The notes under the pieces were generated by a model. The model was given only the letters and a program-made list of their open reading frames with translations. It searched no databases and was not told where the DNA came from. A program made the translations under genes and the position numbers. From Neoarius graeffei (Eukaryota > Chordata > Actinopteri > Siluriformes > Ariidae), in NCBI RefSeq assembly GCF_027579695.1, contig NC_083575.1, positions 31,165,382 to 31,229,381 of the forward strand: a stretch of 64,000 nt of DNA. The letters run 5' to 3'. Positions 43,905 to 53,817 of this stretch are shown here, piece by piece (position 1 is the stretch's first letter; the number at the start of each line of letters is the position of its first letter).

Positions 43905-44151
43905 GCATTTCGATTCTCCTATATGTCCTGGATATATAGTGAATTGACAAAGAATCTTGAATAATCCATTCTTATCACATGTTTTATGAAAACACAACAA
44001 GGTTCCAGAGCACGCACACATCAGAAAATCAGCTAAAAAATGGCCCACCTGTACTTTCAGGTCTGTTCATGCTGAAATGAACATCTTGTGTGTCATATTA
44101 GGATTCATGAATATTTTGTTGATAATTGTGTGTTGTGAAACATGTAGAAAC

Positions 44152-44188
<37 letters not shown>

Positions 44189-44210
44189 GCAGCGGTTACA
44201 ATTAGACATC
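43905..44210. other. No gene; (AAT)n at 44151-44188
   Basis: Unassigned sequence between Tc1-B and the Kolobok-like element, ending in an AAT repeat. Confidence 0.6.
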
Positions 44211-44497
44211 TTAAAGCATATATGCAGAGCCATGGCCTCACTTTTGTTTATAAATGCCTTGAGACCTCAAGAATGGCACAGGAATAATTTTAAGCGTTAA
44301 CAATAAATCTAATATAGTAATATTTATGATTAAAGTTATTTATATAGGTTGTATATAGATGTATTAAAGTGATTTATATGACCTTGATGTCCATAACGTC
44401 ACAGCAGGAAGTCTATCGGTCTCATTGCCATTTCCGCTATACTAAAACACAGAGCTGACTGCAACTCCAATCATCCATTTTGAGCTAATTTATCGCC

Positions 44498-44756
44498 ATG
44501 CCACGTAGATGTGTTTTTGGCCGGTGCACCTACACGACAGAAGGTGGACTTACGTTGCATTCATAATCCAAGAATGTTCAAACTGCAAAGATTTGGACGC
44601 GTTTTGCGAGAAATTCACAGGCACATTGGGCGCCTACAAAATGGTCTCTCCTCTGCTCTGCACATTTGACTGAAGACTCGTACGAAACCTCTGATCTGTT
44701 GAGGAGCATTGGCTATAAGCCTGTATTGAAAGAGGATGCAGTACCAACAATTAAAG
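44498..44756 (+). pseudogene. THAP domain, Kolobok-like copy 1
   Basis: The ATG at 44498 gives MPRRCVFGRCTYTTEGGLTL (Cys-x4-Cys). An indel at about 44565 shifts the frame. NVQTAKIWTRFARNSQAHWA then PTKWSLLCSAHLTEDSYETS and DLLRSIGYKPVLKEDAVPTI follow. This supplies the second half of the C2CH finger (CSAH) and the family-specific AVPT end. A full THAP domain of about 85 residues, frameshifted once. Confidence 0.88.
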
Positions 44757-44805
44757 AAAAAGAAAACTACAAGTATTTATTTTATTTATTTATTTTAAAA
44801 GGGAT

Positions 44806-44990
44806 TAGGTTGATGTGGAGCGACCTTGGGCTGAGGTGCCCTTGAGCAAGGTACCTGACCCCTGACTGCTCCCCGGACGCTTTGGTGTGGCTGCCCACTG
44901 CTCTAAGTGTGCGTGTGTGTTCACTGCTTCAGATGGGTTAAATGCAGAGGATGAATTTCACTGTGCTTGAAGTGTGCATGTGACGAATAA
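44806..44990 (+). mobile_element. SINE tail-B fragment in Kolobok copy 1
   Basis: GATGTGGAGCGACCTTGGGC ... CCCTTGAGCAAGGTACCTGA ... GTGCATGTGACGAATAATG. It interrupts the stretch after the THAP domain and is absent from copy 2. Confidence 0.8.
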
Positions 44991-45564
44991 TGAAAGGTTT
45001 GAAAAGGAAAGCGAGTTCAGTTGCACCAGTCCTCCCGGAGTGAGCCAAGGGTTGTTGCTAAAACCTGGGACAGAACGGGATGGGACATATCGCTCGGGCA
45101 GTGACCTCCCTGCAGTTGTTGCTAAAACCGGTGACATCCTGCTCCGTCCTAGGTTTTAGTAATTGCCTAAGCCCAGCAGTAATGGCAGACTACACAGTAC
45201 TGTATGAAGAAAAGTGAATGAGTGGAGCAGCCGTCTTATTTCTAAACTGGATATTGCTGCCATCTCTCCCTTACATGGAAGAAGTGAATGAACAGAGAAC
45301 TGAACAAACAACTGAAAGTCAGATTGTTTCAAAAACAACCAGCCTTCAAGAAGCGAGAACACAGACGAGTAAGCTCTGACTCTCATTTGGATTTAAAAAA
45401 AAAAAAACGTGTTTTCCTGCATTTAGATTAATACATGCAACTTGTATTGTGTTTAAGTTACAGGTACAAGATTATTTAATTTGCTTCAGAATGTGATCGT
45501 CTCAGTTCATCTGATTATTTATCAGTTTTATCAGTGAAAATCCATGCATGTAAAGTACATGTAT

Positions 45565-46582
45565 CAGGCCTAGAAATTCATATATTTTTTCACCAGCTAG
45601 CCGGACTAGTTACCTTCCAAAGTAACTAGCCAAACAGAAAATCCACTAGCCAAAATTTGTTCATGTATGAATTTTACTTCTGTCAGAAATAACGCAAAAG
45701 AGAGTAGTTACCATTGTTCATGACTAATGTGCATTTATTTCAAGACCCGAGTATTTTTTATACTGTTGTTAAATACATAAATGACAACACAGAGCACCAT
45801 AATATAATATAATGTCACCAAATAATAATATATTGGAAAACTTGGCAACTTGGTGTATGAGTATTGAAAACAAATATACTTACTATCATGACTATAGCAC
45901 CCAAAATATGTCCAACATGCTTTCTGTATTTAACCATTTATGAGAGAGAAAGCATTAGGAGCTTCATATTGACGAGGAATCAACTTGAAAAAAATTAATT
46001 ATTCCATAAAAATCATATTGCAGCCAAGGCCTACCCTGCTCCCACGTTTGCTTGTAAGTCCTTCGCCGTTTCTCCTTGAACAATTTATCAGCGGTCTTTT
46101 TCTCCTCTTCAGACCGAGGTCGCTTTGTGCCTGTCTCTGGCGGTTTCTGTACACCTTTCAGAAAATTCCACATCGCAACGTAGCTTTGGCAGATGTAGAT
46201 GTAAACAACAACAAAAACACGTGTTTAAATGGGCGACAAAGTCGCCACATCTATTGAATTTGATAACGTGATTACTGTGATATTCAATGAGATGCGTTAT
46301 ATGCATGCGCAGTAGTGAAAAAAACGACAGCCTGACTCATACACGATAGGATTTGGAATTCTTCGGTATTTTCCGTCCTGCTGATAAACACATCGATGAG
46401 CACAGACGCGGCACACGCTTAATATGTGGTGGCTTTAGTTGACGGTGTGTCTGAATCTTCGCTTCATATATATATTTTTTATTTTCACCTAGCCAGCCGG
46501 GCTGGCGAGTGACAGGAATTACCCGCCAAATGACAAATTATGTCGCCTCGGGCGACCGGACCACCGCGAATTTCGAGCCGTG
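45565..46582 (-). mobile_element. hAT-B2: second copy of the hAT-B family
   Basis: CAGGCCTAGAAATTCATATA start and ...GCGAATTTCGAGCCGTG end. Left flank ACATGTAT; the right flank retains TGTAT around the later Tc1-B. Copy 2 of the host element reads ACATGTATGTTGC without the insertion, giving the empty site. About 1.02 kb. Confidence 0.85.
45964..46173 (-). pseudogene. hAT transposase N-terminus with TTF-type finger start
   Basis: MWNFLKGVQKPPETGTKRPR, then an acidic/basic linker and KRRRTYKQTWEQGRPWLQYD. The [RK]RTF/Y..[ST]W....PWL.YD sentence opens the TTF-like zinc finger of ZNF862/KIAA1586-related hAT transposases. Cys and His residues of the finger are missing because reading enters unrelated AT-rich sequence. 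Confidence 0.7.
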
Positions 46583-46586
46583 TGTA

Positions 46587-48160
46587 CAACCCCGATTCCA
46601 AAAAAGTTGGGACAAAGTACAAATTGTAGATAAAAACGGAATGCAATGATGTGGAAGTTTCAAAATTCCATATTTTATTCAGAATAGAACATAGATGGCA
46701 TATCAAATGTTTAAACTGAGAAAATGTATCATTTAAAGAGAAAAATTAGGTGATTTTAAATTTCATGACAACAACACATCTCAAAAAAGTTGGGACAAGG
46801 CCATGTTTACCAATGTGAGACATCCCCTTTTCTCTTTACAACAGTCTGTAAACGTCTGGGGACTGAGGAGACAAGTTGCTCAAGTTTAGGGATAGGAATG
46901 TTAACCCATTCTTGTCTAATGTAGGATTCTAGTTGCTCAACTGTCTTAGGGCTTTTTTGTCATATCTTCCGTTTTATGATGCGCCAAATGTTTTCTATGG
47001 GTGAAAGATCTGGACTGCAGGCTGGCCAGTTCAGTACCCAGACCCTTCTTCTATGTAGCCATGATGCTGTAATTGATGCAGCATGTGGTTTGGCATTGTC
47101 ATGTTGGAAAATGCAAGGTCTTCCCTGAAAGAGACGTCGTCTGGATGGGAGCATATGTTGCTCTAGAACCTGGATATACCTTTCAGCATTGATGGTGTCT
47201 TTCCAGATGTGTAAGCTGCCCATGCCACACGCACTAATGCAACCTCATACCATCAGAGATGCAGGCTTCTGAACTGAGCGCTGATAACAACTTGGGTCGT
47301 CCTTCTCCTCTTTAGTCCGAATGACACGGCGTCCCTGATTTCCATAAAGAACTTCAAATTTTGATTCGTCTGACCACAGAACAGTTTTCCACTTTGCCAC
47401 AGTCCATTTTAAATGAGTCTTGGCCCAGAGAAGACGTCTGCGCTTCTGGATCATGCTTAGATATGGCTTCTTCTTTGAACTATAGAGTTTTAGCTGGCAA
47501 CGGCGGATGGCACGGTGAATTACGTTCACAGATAATGTTCTCTGGAAATATTCCTGAGCCCATTTTGTGATTTCCAATACAGAAGCATGCCTGTATGTGA
47601 TGCAGTGCCGTCTAAGGGCCCGAAGATCACGGGCACCCAGTATGGTTTTCCGGCCTTGACCCTTACACACAGAGATTCTTCCAGATTCTCTGAATCTTTT
47701 GATGATATTATGCACTGTAGATGATGATATGTTCAAACTCTTTGCAATTTTACACCGTCAAACTCCTTTCTGATATTGCTCCACTATTTGTCGGCACAGA
47801 ATTGGGGGGGATTGGTGATCCTCTTCCAAGATGCTCTTTTTATACCCAGTCATGTTAATGACCTATTGCCAATTGACCTAATGAGTTGCAATTTGGTCCT
47901 CCAGCTGTTCCTTTTTTATACCTTTAACTTTTCCAGCCTCTTATTGCCCCTGTCCCAACTTTTTGAGATGTGTTGCTGTCCTGAAATTTCAAATGAGCCA
48001 ATATTTGGCATGAAATTTCAAAATGTCTCACTTTCGACATTTGATATGTTGTCTATGTTCTATTGTGAATACAATATCAGTTTTTGAGATTTGTAAATTA
48101 TTGCATTCCGTTTTTATTTACAATTTGTACTTTGTCCCAACTTTTTTGGAATCGGGGTTG
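46587..48160 (-). mobile_element. Tc1-B copy 2, uninterrupted
   Basis: CAACCCCGATTCCAAAAAAG to ...TTTTGGAATCGGGGTTG, with TA at 46585-46586 and 48161-48162. 1574 bp. It lies inside the damaged right target site of hAT-B2, and so is the youngest event in Kolobok copy 1. Confidence 0.96.
46807..47810 (-). pseudogene. Tc1-B copy 2 transposase, start deleted and stops present
   Basis: Relative to copy 1 a deletion removes the start codon and flank (about 47830), and the N-terminus has an extra base in a C run. A TGA lies at KGV*RCKIAK (about 47757), from CGA. The frame 47245-47736 holds both HTH motifs and [13 protein letters not shown] replaces Trp in MV*GCISACG (47245-47247). The frame then continues to FQHDNAKPH and [18 protein letters not shown], with DD34E spacing, where another TGA follows. 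Confidence 0.92.
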
Positions 48161-48526
48161 TATGTTGCACAAGTTATAACACCTATCCTGTTTTAATGAG
48201 AGTCAACCCACAATCAGTGAAGTCAAATTAGTCTTAGTTGAGCAAGTCGGTAACAGTATTTCTTACTTTCACCATAAACTTTTATTTATATGACTTTGGT
48301 CTACAGCTGTAAAAAGCCTCGGCCTAAAAAAATGGTTCTTGCTGTGATATCACGCACTCAAGGCTGGCTGGTTCAGTGGGGCAGCTCGAATGCCAACTTT
48401 GTGGTCGATCTTAACTCTCAAAAAAAAAAATATTTTATTCCCATTTATGCAGCATACAAGAGTCAAGGATGGAAATACTATCCACTCAGAAATTTATTTA
48501 AAAAATAAAGGCTCTGCGTATCTCCT

Positions 48527-49182
48527 TTAACATTAGCCAATGTGAGAGAGGCCTTCAGTTGCTTAGAAGTTACCCTAGGGTCCTTTGTGACCTCACCAAC
48601 TATTACACGCCTTGCTCTTGGAGTGATCTTTGTTGGTCACCCACTCCTGGGGAGGGTAACAATAGTCTTGAATTTCCTCCATTTGTACACAATCTGTCTG
48701 ACTGTGGATTGGTGGAGTCCAAACTCTTTAGAGATGGTTTTGTAACCTTTTCCAGCCTGATGAGCATCAACAACGCTTTTTCTGAGGTCCTCAGAAATCT
48801 CCTTTGTTCGTGCCATGATACACTTCCACAAAGGTGTTGTGAAGATCAGACTTTGATAGATTCCTGTTCTTTAAATAAAGCAGGGTGCCCACTCACACCG
48901 GATTGTCACCCCATTGACTGAAAACACCCGAGTCTAATTTCACCTTCAAATGAACTGCTAATCGTAGAGGTTCACATACTTTTGCCACTCACAGATATGT
49001 AATATTGGATCATTTTCCTCAATAAATAAATGACCAAGTATAATATTTTGTCTCATTTGTTTAACTGGGTTCTCTTTATCTACTTTGAGGACTTGTGTGA
49101 AAATCTGATGTTGTTTTAGGTCATATTTATGCAGAAATATAGAAAATTCTAAGGGTTCAAAAACTTTCAAGCACAACTGTAC
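48527..49182 (-). mobile_element. Tc1-A 5'-coding half, left side missing
   Basis: Joins the TTAA at the end of Kolobok copy 1 (TTAACATTAGCCAATGTGAG is continuous Tc1-A sequence) and ends in a complete right inverted repeat ...CTTTCAAGCACAACTG followed by TA. The minus-strand transposase N-terminus MARTKEISEDLRKSVVDAHQ to TLPRSG is at 48637-48807 and ends in TGA, at the same codon as the copy at 288-1884. Catalytic parts are absent. Confidence 0.88.
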
Positions 49183-50659
49183 GCAGAGCCATGGCCTCAC
49201 TTTCGTTTATAAATGCCTTGAGACCTCAAGAATGGCACAGTTTTAAGTGTTAACAATAAATCTAATGTCGTAATTTTTATGATTAAAGTGATTCATATAG
49301 GTAGTGGTCTGAGTGAATGACCTTGACGTCCGTAACGTCACAGCAGGAAGTCTATTGGTCTCATCACCATTTCCGCTATACTAAAACACAGAGCTAACTG
49401 CAACTCCAATCCTCCATTTTGAGATAATTTATCACCATGCCACATAGATGTGTTGCTGCACCCGGCAGCAGCATGACAGAAGGTGGATTTACGTTGCATT
49501 CATGGCCCAAGAATGTTCAAACTGCAAAGATCTGGATGCGTTTTGCGAGTTGTTCACGGGCACATTGGGCGCCTATGAAGTGGTCTTTCCTCTGCATATT
49601 TTACTGAGGACTCGTATGAAACCTCTGATCTGTTGAGGAGCGTTGGTTATAAGCCCGTATTAAAAGAGGGTGCAGTATCAACAATTTAAGAAAACTACAA
49701 GAAAAGAAAAAAGTTATTTACTTATTTTTAAAAGCAAAGTTCAGTTGCACCAGTCCTCCCGGAGTGAGCTGAGGGGTGTTGCTAAAACCCGGGATGGAAT
49801 GAGACGGGACATATTGCTCGGGCAGTGACCTCCCCGCGGTTGTTGCTAAAACCGGTGACGTCCTGTTCCGTCCCGGGTTTTAGGTCATCTTGCCTGAGCC
49901 GAGCAGTAATGGCAGAGTACTCCGTATGGACAAAATAGAGAATGAGTGGAGCAGCCATCTTATTTCTAAATTGGATATTGCTGCCATCTCACCCTTACGT
50001 TGAAGAAGTGAATGAACGGAGAACTGAAAGTCAGATTGTTTCAAAACAATCAGCCACAAGATCGGCCTTCAATAAGCGAGAACACAGACGGGTAAGCTCC
50101 GACTCTCATTTGGATAAAAAACAACAAAAACAACACGTTTTCCTGCATTTAGATTTATACATGTAACTTGTATTGTGTGTTTAAGTTACCGGTATAAGAT
50201 TATTTAATTTGCTTAAGAATGGGATTGTCTCAGTTCATCTGATTATTTAATTAGCCTTTTACATTTTATCAGTGAAAATGCATGCATGTACATGTATGTT
50301 GCATAAGTTATAACACCTATCCTGTTTTAATGAGAGTCAACCCACAATCAATGAAGTCAAATCAGTCTTAGTTGAGCAAGTTGGTAACGGTATTTCTTAC
50401 TTTCACCATAAATTTTTATTTATATGACTTTGGTCTACAGCTGTAAAAGGCCTCGGCCTTAAAACCGGTTACCGCAGTGACGTCACGCACTCAGGCATGG
50501 CTAGCTCAGCAGGGCAGATCGAATGGCAAGTTTGTGGTCGATTTTAACTCTCAAAAATATCTATTTTTCATTCCCATTTATGCAGCATACAAGAGTCAAG
50601 GATGGAGATACTATCTACTCAGAAATGTATTTAAAAATAAGAGGTTCTGCGTATATCCT
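49183..50659 (+). mobile_element. Kolobok-like element copy 2
   Basis: Colinear with copy 1: ACGCAGAGCCATGGCCTCAC at the left, CTCTGC/GTATATCCT then TTAA (50660-50663) at the right. The first dozen bases of its left end are cut off by the Tc1-A terminus. Distinct stretches shared with copy 1 include GTTGCTAAAACCGGTGACG at 49840 and GTCAACCCACAATCAATGAA at 50336. There is a splice-donor-like CACAGACGG|GTAAGCTC at about 50085. Confidence 0.8.
49437..49640 (+). pseudogene. THAP domain, Kolobok-like copy 2
   Basis: MPHRCVAAPGSSMTEGGFTL, HSWPKNVQTAKIWMRFASCS, RAHWAPMKWSFLCIFY then TGA. The first Cys is present. A five-base deletion relative to copy 1 removes the CSAH part and breaks the frame, after which EDSYETSDLLRSVGYKPVLK is readable in another frame. 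Later coding remnant: ESQIVSKQSATRSAFNKREH at about 50025-50085, before the putative donor. Confidence 0.85.
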
Positions 50660-50663
50660 TTAA

Positions 50664-51555
50664 GGGTGTATTCAGACCAGGATAGTTCGATAGTTCACTT
50701 GCTTTGGTCCGAACCAAATGTTTTTTTTATTTTTTCATTTTGGTGCGGTTCGCTTTCACACTGTACATTTTAGTAAGCGGACCAAAATCCGTCAACAAAG
50801 CCACGCGCCCTGAGGTCGTTCAGCTATTGGTCAGAGACGACACGCGTACAAAGTGTTAAGTTCAAAAGTAGTCACGGAGGATAGCGCTGATGAGCGCACA
50901 TCATGTGACAGTTCTGGCTCTTCACGCAAGTCACTAGTACTGCCACTTTTTGAAAGAATGTCCCTGATTTTAATGTAGGTCTGACGGAGTTTCTTCACTT
51001 TTAGCCGACATTGTTCTGGGGAGCGCGTGAACCCCTTCTCCTTCATTTTCTCACTGAATACAGCAAACACGTCGGCATTTTTGTGTGTTCTCTCCATAAA
51101 GCTCAGATATGTGGACATCTGCCCATATATCCACAAGGGTACGTGTTTCTTCCTCGGCCCACATTTGCCCCCTACTCATTTTTTGTACTCTGTAGTCTAG
51201 CCTGAATGACTGAACGACTGTTGTAAGGTTCCCTTGACAACCGAAACAGTGTTTGCACTTTGCGGTGGAGTGTCAAGACTCTGTTTCCCATAATGCTCGA
51301 CAAACGACGGAAACTCCCGAGGTACAAAAAAGCAAAACTGTCGGATTAGGTCCGGTCTGCTTTCACACCTCCAAAAGGTCCGCACCAGGGTTCCTTTGGT
51401 CCGGACCGAGTCCGACCTTGCAGCTCGGTCTCGGTCCGCTTGTTTGGTCCAGACCAGAGTTTGGTGGTTTGTATTCAGACCAACCCAAAAGGTCCGGACC
51501 AAGGGAAATTTGGTTCGTTTGGTCTGGACCAAACAACGTAGGTGTGAATACGCCC
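50664..51555 (-). mobile_element. PIF/Harbinger-type element
   Basis: GGGTGTATTCAGACC and ...GGTGTGAATACGCCC are inverted repeats. The 3-bp target TAA at 50661-50663 and 51556-51558 is typical of the superfamily. It landed in the TTAA at the edge of Kolobok copy 2. Subterminal regions are full of GGTCCGGACC/TTTGGTCC repeats. Confidence 0.88.
50831..51180 (-). pseudogene. Harbinger Myb/SANT-like DNA-binding protein, broken
   Basis: Upstream, in another frame from about 51180: MSRGQMWAEEETRTLVDIWA DVHI. Then, after a frameshift, MERTHKNADVFAVFSEKMKE and KGFTRSPEQCRLKVKKLRQT YIKIRD. The W..EET..L..IW...and RSPEQCR.K.K.LR..Y pattern is the Myb/SANT-like (Myb_DNA-bind_4) domain encoded by the second gene of Harbinger elements. 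The DDE transposase gene is absent. Confidence 0.8.
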
Positions 51556-51584
51556 TAAGGTGTCCATAATTGTAGCTGCTGCTC

Positions 51585-51828
51585 TAGTTAAATTTATTTA
51601 TCTTCAGCAACTGCTTTATTCTGGACAAGGTCCCAGTGGATCCAAAGCAGGAGAATTTACACCCATACAGGGCACACACTCATACTTAGGGGAAACTCAG
51701 TGTAGCGACATTGGGAGGAAAGAGAGAGGAAACAGGAGAACCCAGAGAAAACATGCAAATATAAACCGAGCTCAGGATCAAACCTGGGACCCAAGAAGTG
51801 ACAATTCTACCCACTGTGCCTCCTGAAG
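51585..51828 (-). mobile_element. Old, diverged SINE
   Basis: The reverse complement gives a CAGGAGGC...A-box-like head, a GGTCCCAGGTTTGATCC B box and the GTTTGCATGTTT(T)CTCTGGGTT body of V-SINE/Mermaid-like SINEs, with heavy divergence. Confidence 0.65.
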
Positions 51829-51829
51829 G

Positions 51830-52339
51830 TTTTAATGATTTTAATTTATTGATGACTTAATACAGTCTGTATCCACAGGCTGGAGTGCACGACTTCTCAA
51901 AGGGAAAATCCATTTCCTCTCAGCTGTTTGATAAAGTCACAGTTCCATTATTAACACGTGAGAGCTGTCTGCCTCAATTAAAACAATTTTATAACAATAC
52001 AATCTCCCGAAATAGTCATGGCAGAGGTTAGTAAAACTTAACAATGACGCCAAGTTTATGGAAATGGAAACTGAAATGCAAAACCATATAAACAGACGCG
52101 CTCATTTTTCAGTTGTTATGATGTAAACAGACACACCACCCACCTTGCAACACCGGAATTTATGATCCAGTTACTTCCGCTATCGAATTAGACAAGCTAA
52201 CATTAGCTAGCTCACCAAATCCAAGAGTATGTTTTAATTTTGTTCCTAAACTAATGTTTACTAGATCGCAAGAATTTTTTTTTTTAAATCCTTGGGCTCT
52301 ATGTATCCATCACTGCAACGATAGTGAATAATTTCAATC
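51830..52339. other. Unique sequence upstream of the promoter
   Basis: No repeats recognised. GGATTTG|GTGAGCTAG on the minus strand at about 52207-52223 could be a donor for a ggps1 5' UTR exon, but this is weak. Confidence 0.4.
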
Positions 52340-52680
52340 GATCCTCCCCAACCGCTGCGTGTTCTTCCCACCTCCTCCTCCAGCATCCGCATACGTCATG
52401 ACGCAGAAAGGGCGGAGACAAAGAATTGTGGGAAATGTATTACATGTAATGAACATGCCGTTTGAAATTAGGCGAACCGAAAACTCTCTTCGAACTACAT
52501 TTCCCAGAGACACCGTACCCCTGCTTTGCTTGGAATACAAAGCCATTTTCCTCCTCAGTGCATGTGGTCCAATGATATCAAGAGGACGGACATTTACACA
52601 GATAGTAACTAATAAGAGAGTAGAATGTCCATGGGGGCGGGTTTGTATATCTGTCAGTCAATTATAGAAGGGTCGCCAAA
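52340..52680. promoter_or_regulatory. Probable bidirectional ggps1/arid4b promoter
   Basis: Contains ACTACATTTCCCAG (52494-52507, plus) and the oppositely oriented AATACATTTCCCACAATTC (52424-52442, minus). Both fit the ZNF143/THAP11-type ACTACA-TTTCCCA element common in vertebrate divergent promoters. It also has AGGGCGG (GC box, 52409-52415), TACGTCATGACG (CRE-like, 52392-52403) and CCAAT at 52570. GC content is higher than in the neighbouring repeats, and no transposon has inserted. The location, between the inferred 5' exons of ggps1 (minus) and arid4b (plus), matches the head-to-head arrangement in human. Confidence 0.65.
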
Positions 52681-52850
52681 AAGAAAAGGAGAGCGACGAG
52701 TGAGATATTTCGACGGATTTGCTTAGACGTGGATACCTACCTGTTTTTGGGTGACATCAACCTTAATGTTCGAGTCTGATGTTTTCCAGATGGATTAATG
52801 CTCATGCGCTGTATCAGAATCGGGCAGCCGTGTTGAAGTGTATTCATCAG
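52680..52850 (+). other. arid4b: Probable arid4b 5' UTR exon 1
   Basis: A unique GC-balanced sequence ending TGTATTCATCAG followed by the strong donor GTAAGAAG at 52851. It contains upstream ATGs but no long frame, as expected for a UTR exon. The start is not known; the boundary given is nominal. The gene identity depends on the exon at 56985 and on linkage to ggps1. Confidence 0.5.
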
Positions 52851-52925
52851 GTAAGAAGAATTATTTTTGTAGATCAGCTCATCAAACCGTGTATTTATTT
52901 ATAAAGCAGTTAATGGCGATGTTGC

Positions 52926-52968
<43 letters not shown>

Positions 52969-53514
52969 GTGGATCAGGGAGCAAAACAGCTTACTGTACT
53001 CGGGCAAGGACAGACTTACTGTCTAAATAGCGCGCTGCTTTATGTCTTATTAAATCGCTGTATGCTTTTGCACATTTAACATTCGTGATTTTGGCCACAT
53101 TCGTCAAATGCTGCTGGTCGTATCAAGTAAGTGATCGGGGAAAACACTGCCTCATTGGAAAGCCCTTACGTAAGGGCTTCTTAATGCAGGACATCGCGGT
53201 TTAACAAAGCTCTTTCTGACCGAAAGCGTGTGTGTTTGCAGGTTGCTGGATTCGATCGAATGGAAAATGATGGTATGCGGGTAACGTTATATGGCTAAGG
53301 AGCTTATGTACTGGGGCGACGGTGACGTATTTTTTTTCTTCTCTCCTCTCATTTCTGGACGGATTGTGTTTTGTTTTGTCTTTTTCTGTTTGTTCTTCGC
53401 CATCGTTTTCCACCAAATCTCGTCGCTGGAGCAGAAATGACTTGCGACTGTGAGCTGGAACTGTTTTGGTCGTTAAGCCACAGTGATGGATGGATAGATG
53501 GATGGATAGTAAGC

Positions 53515-53551
<37 letters not shown>

Positions 53552-53782
53552 TCCTTAGTTTATCCTTCACTCAAAACGACATTGTATGGAGTGACATTGT
53601 TGCCATCAGCCTGTTGTAGTGAGTAAGGTTTATTTACATTCAGGTTAGCTGCAGTGTGAACAGGTTAGCATAAATTAAAAAAAAAAAAAAAACAAGAAGG
53701 GCTTACTTGGTTAAGTTTTATTGAGCTTGTTTAGTCGATTTAGCTTTAAGAACCTTTCTGGCGTGTCATCAGCCTCCTTATA

Positions 53783-53817
<35 letters not shown>

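Larger units (their letters stand above)
44215..48526 (+). mobile_element. Kolobok-like element copy 1 (THAP, TTAA site), triply interrupted
   Basis: Flanked by TTAA at 44211-44214 and 48527-48530. The ends AGCATATATGCAGAGCC and (reverse) AGGAGATACGCAGAGCC are imperfect inverted repeats. TTAA targets plus a THAP-coding first exon fit the Kolobok superfamily. Without the SINE tail (44806), hAT-B2 (45565) and Tc1-B (46587) it is about 1.5 kb and colinear with copy 2 at 49183-50659. The superfamily call is inference; piggyBac also uses TTAA but does not carry THAP. Confidence 0.75.
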
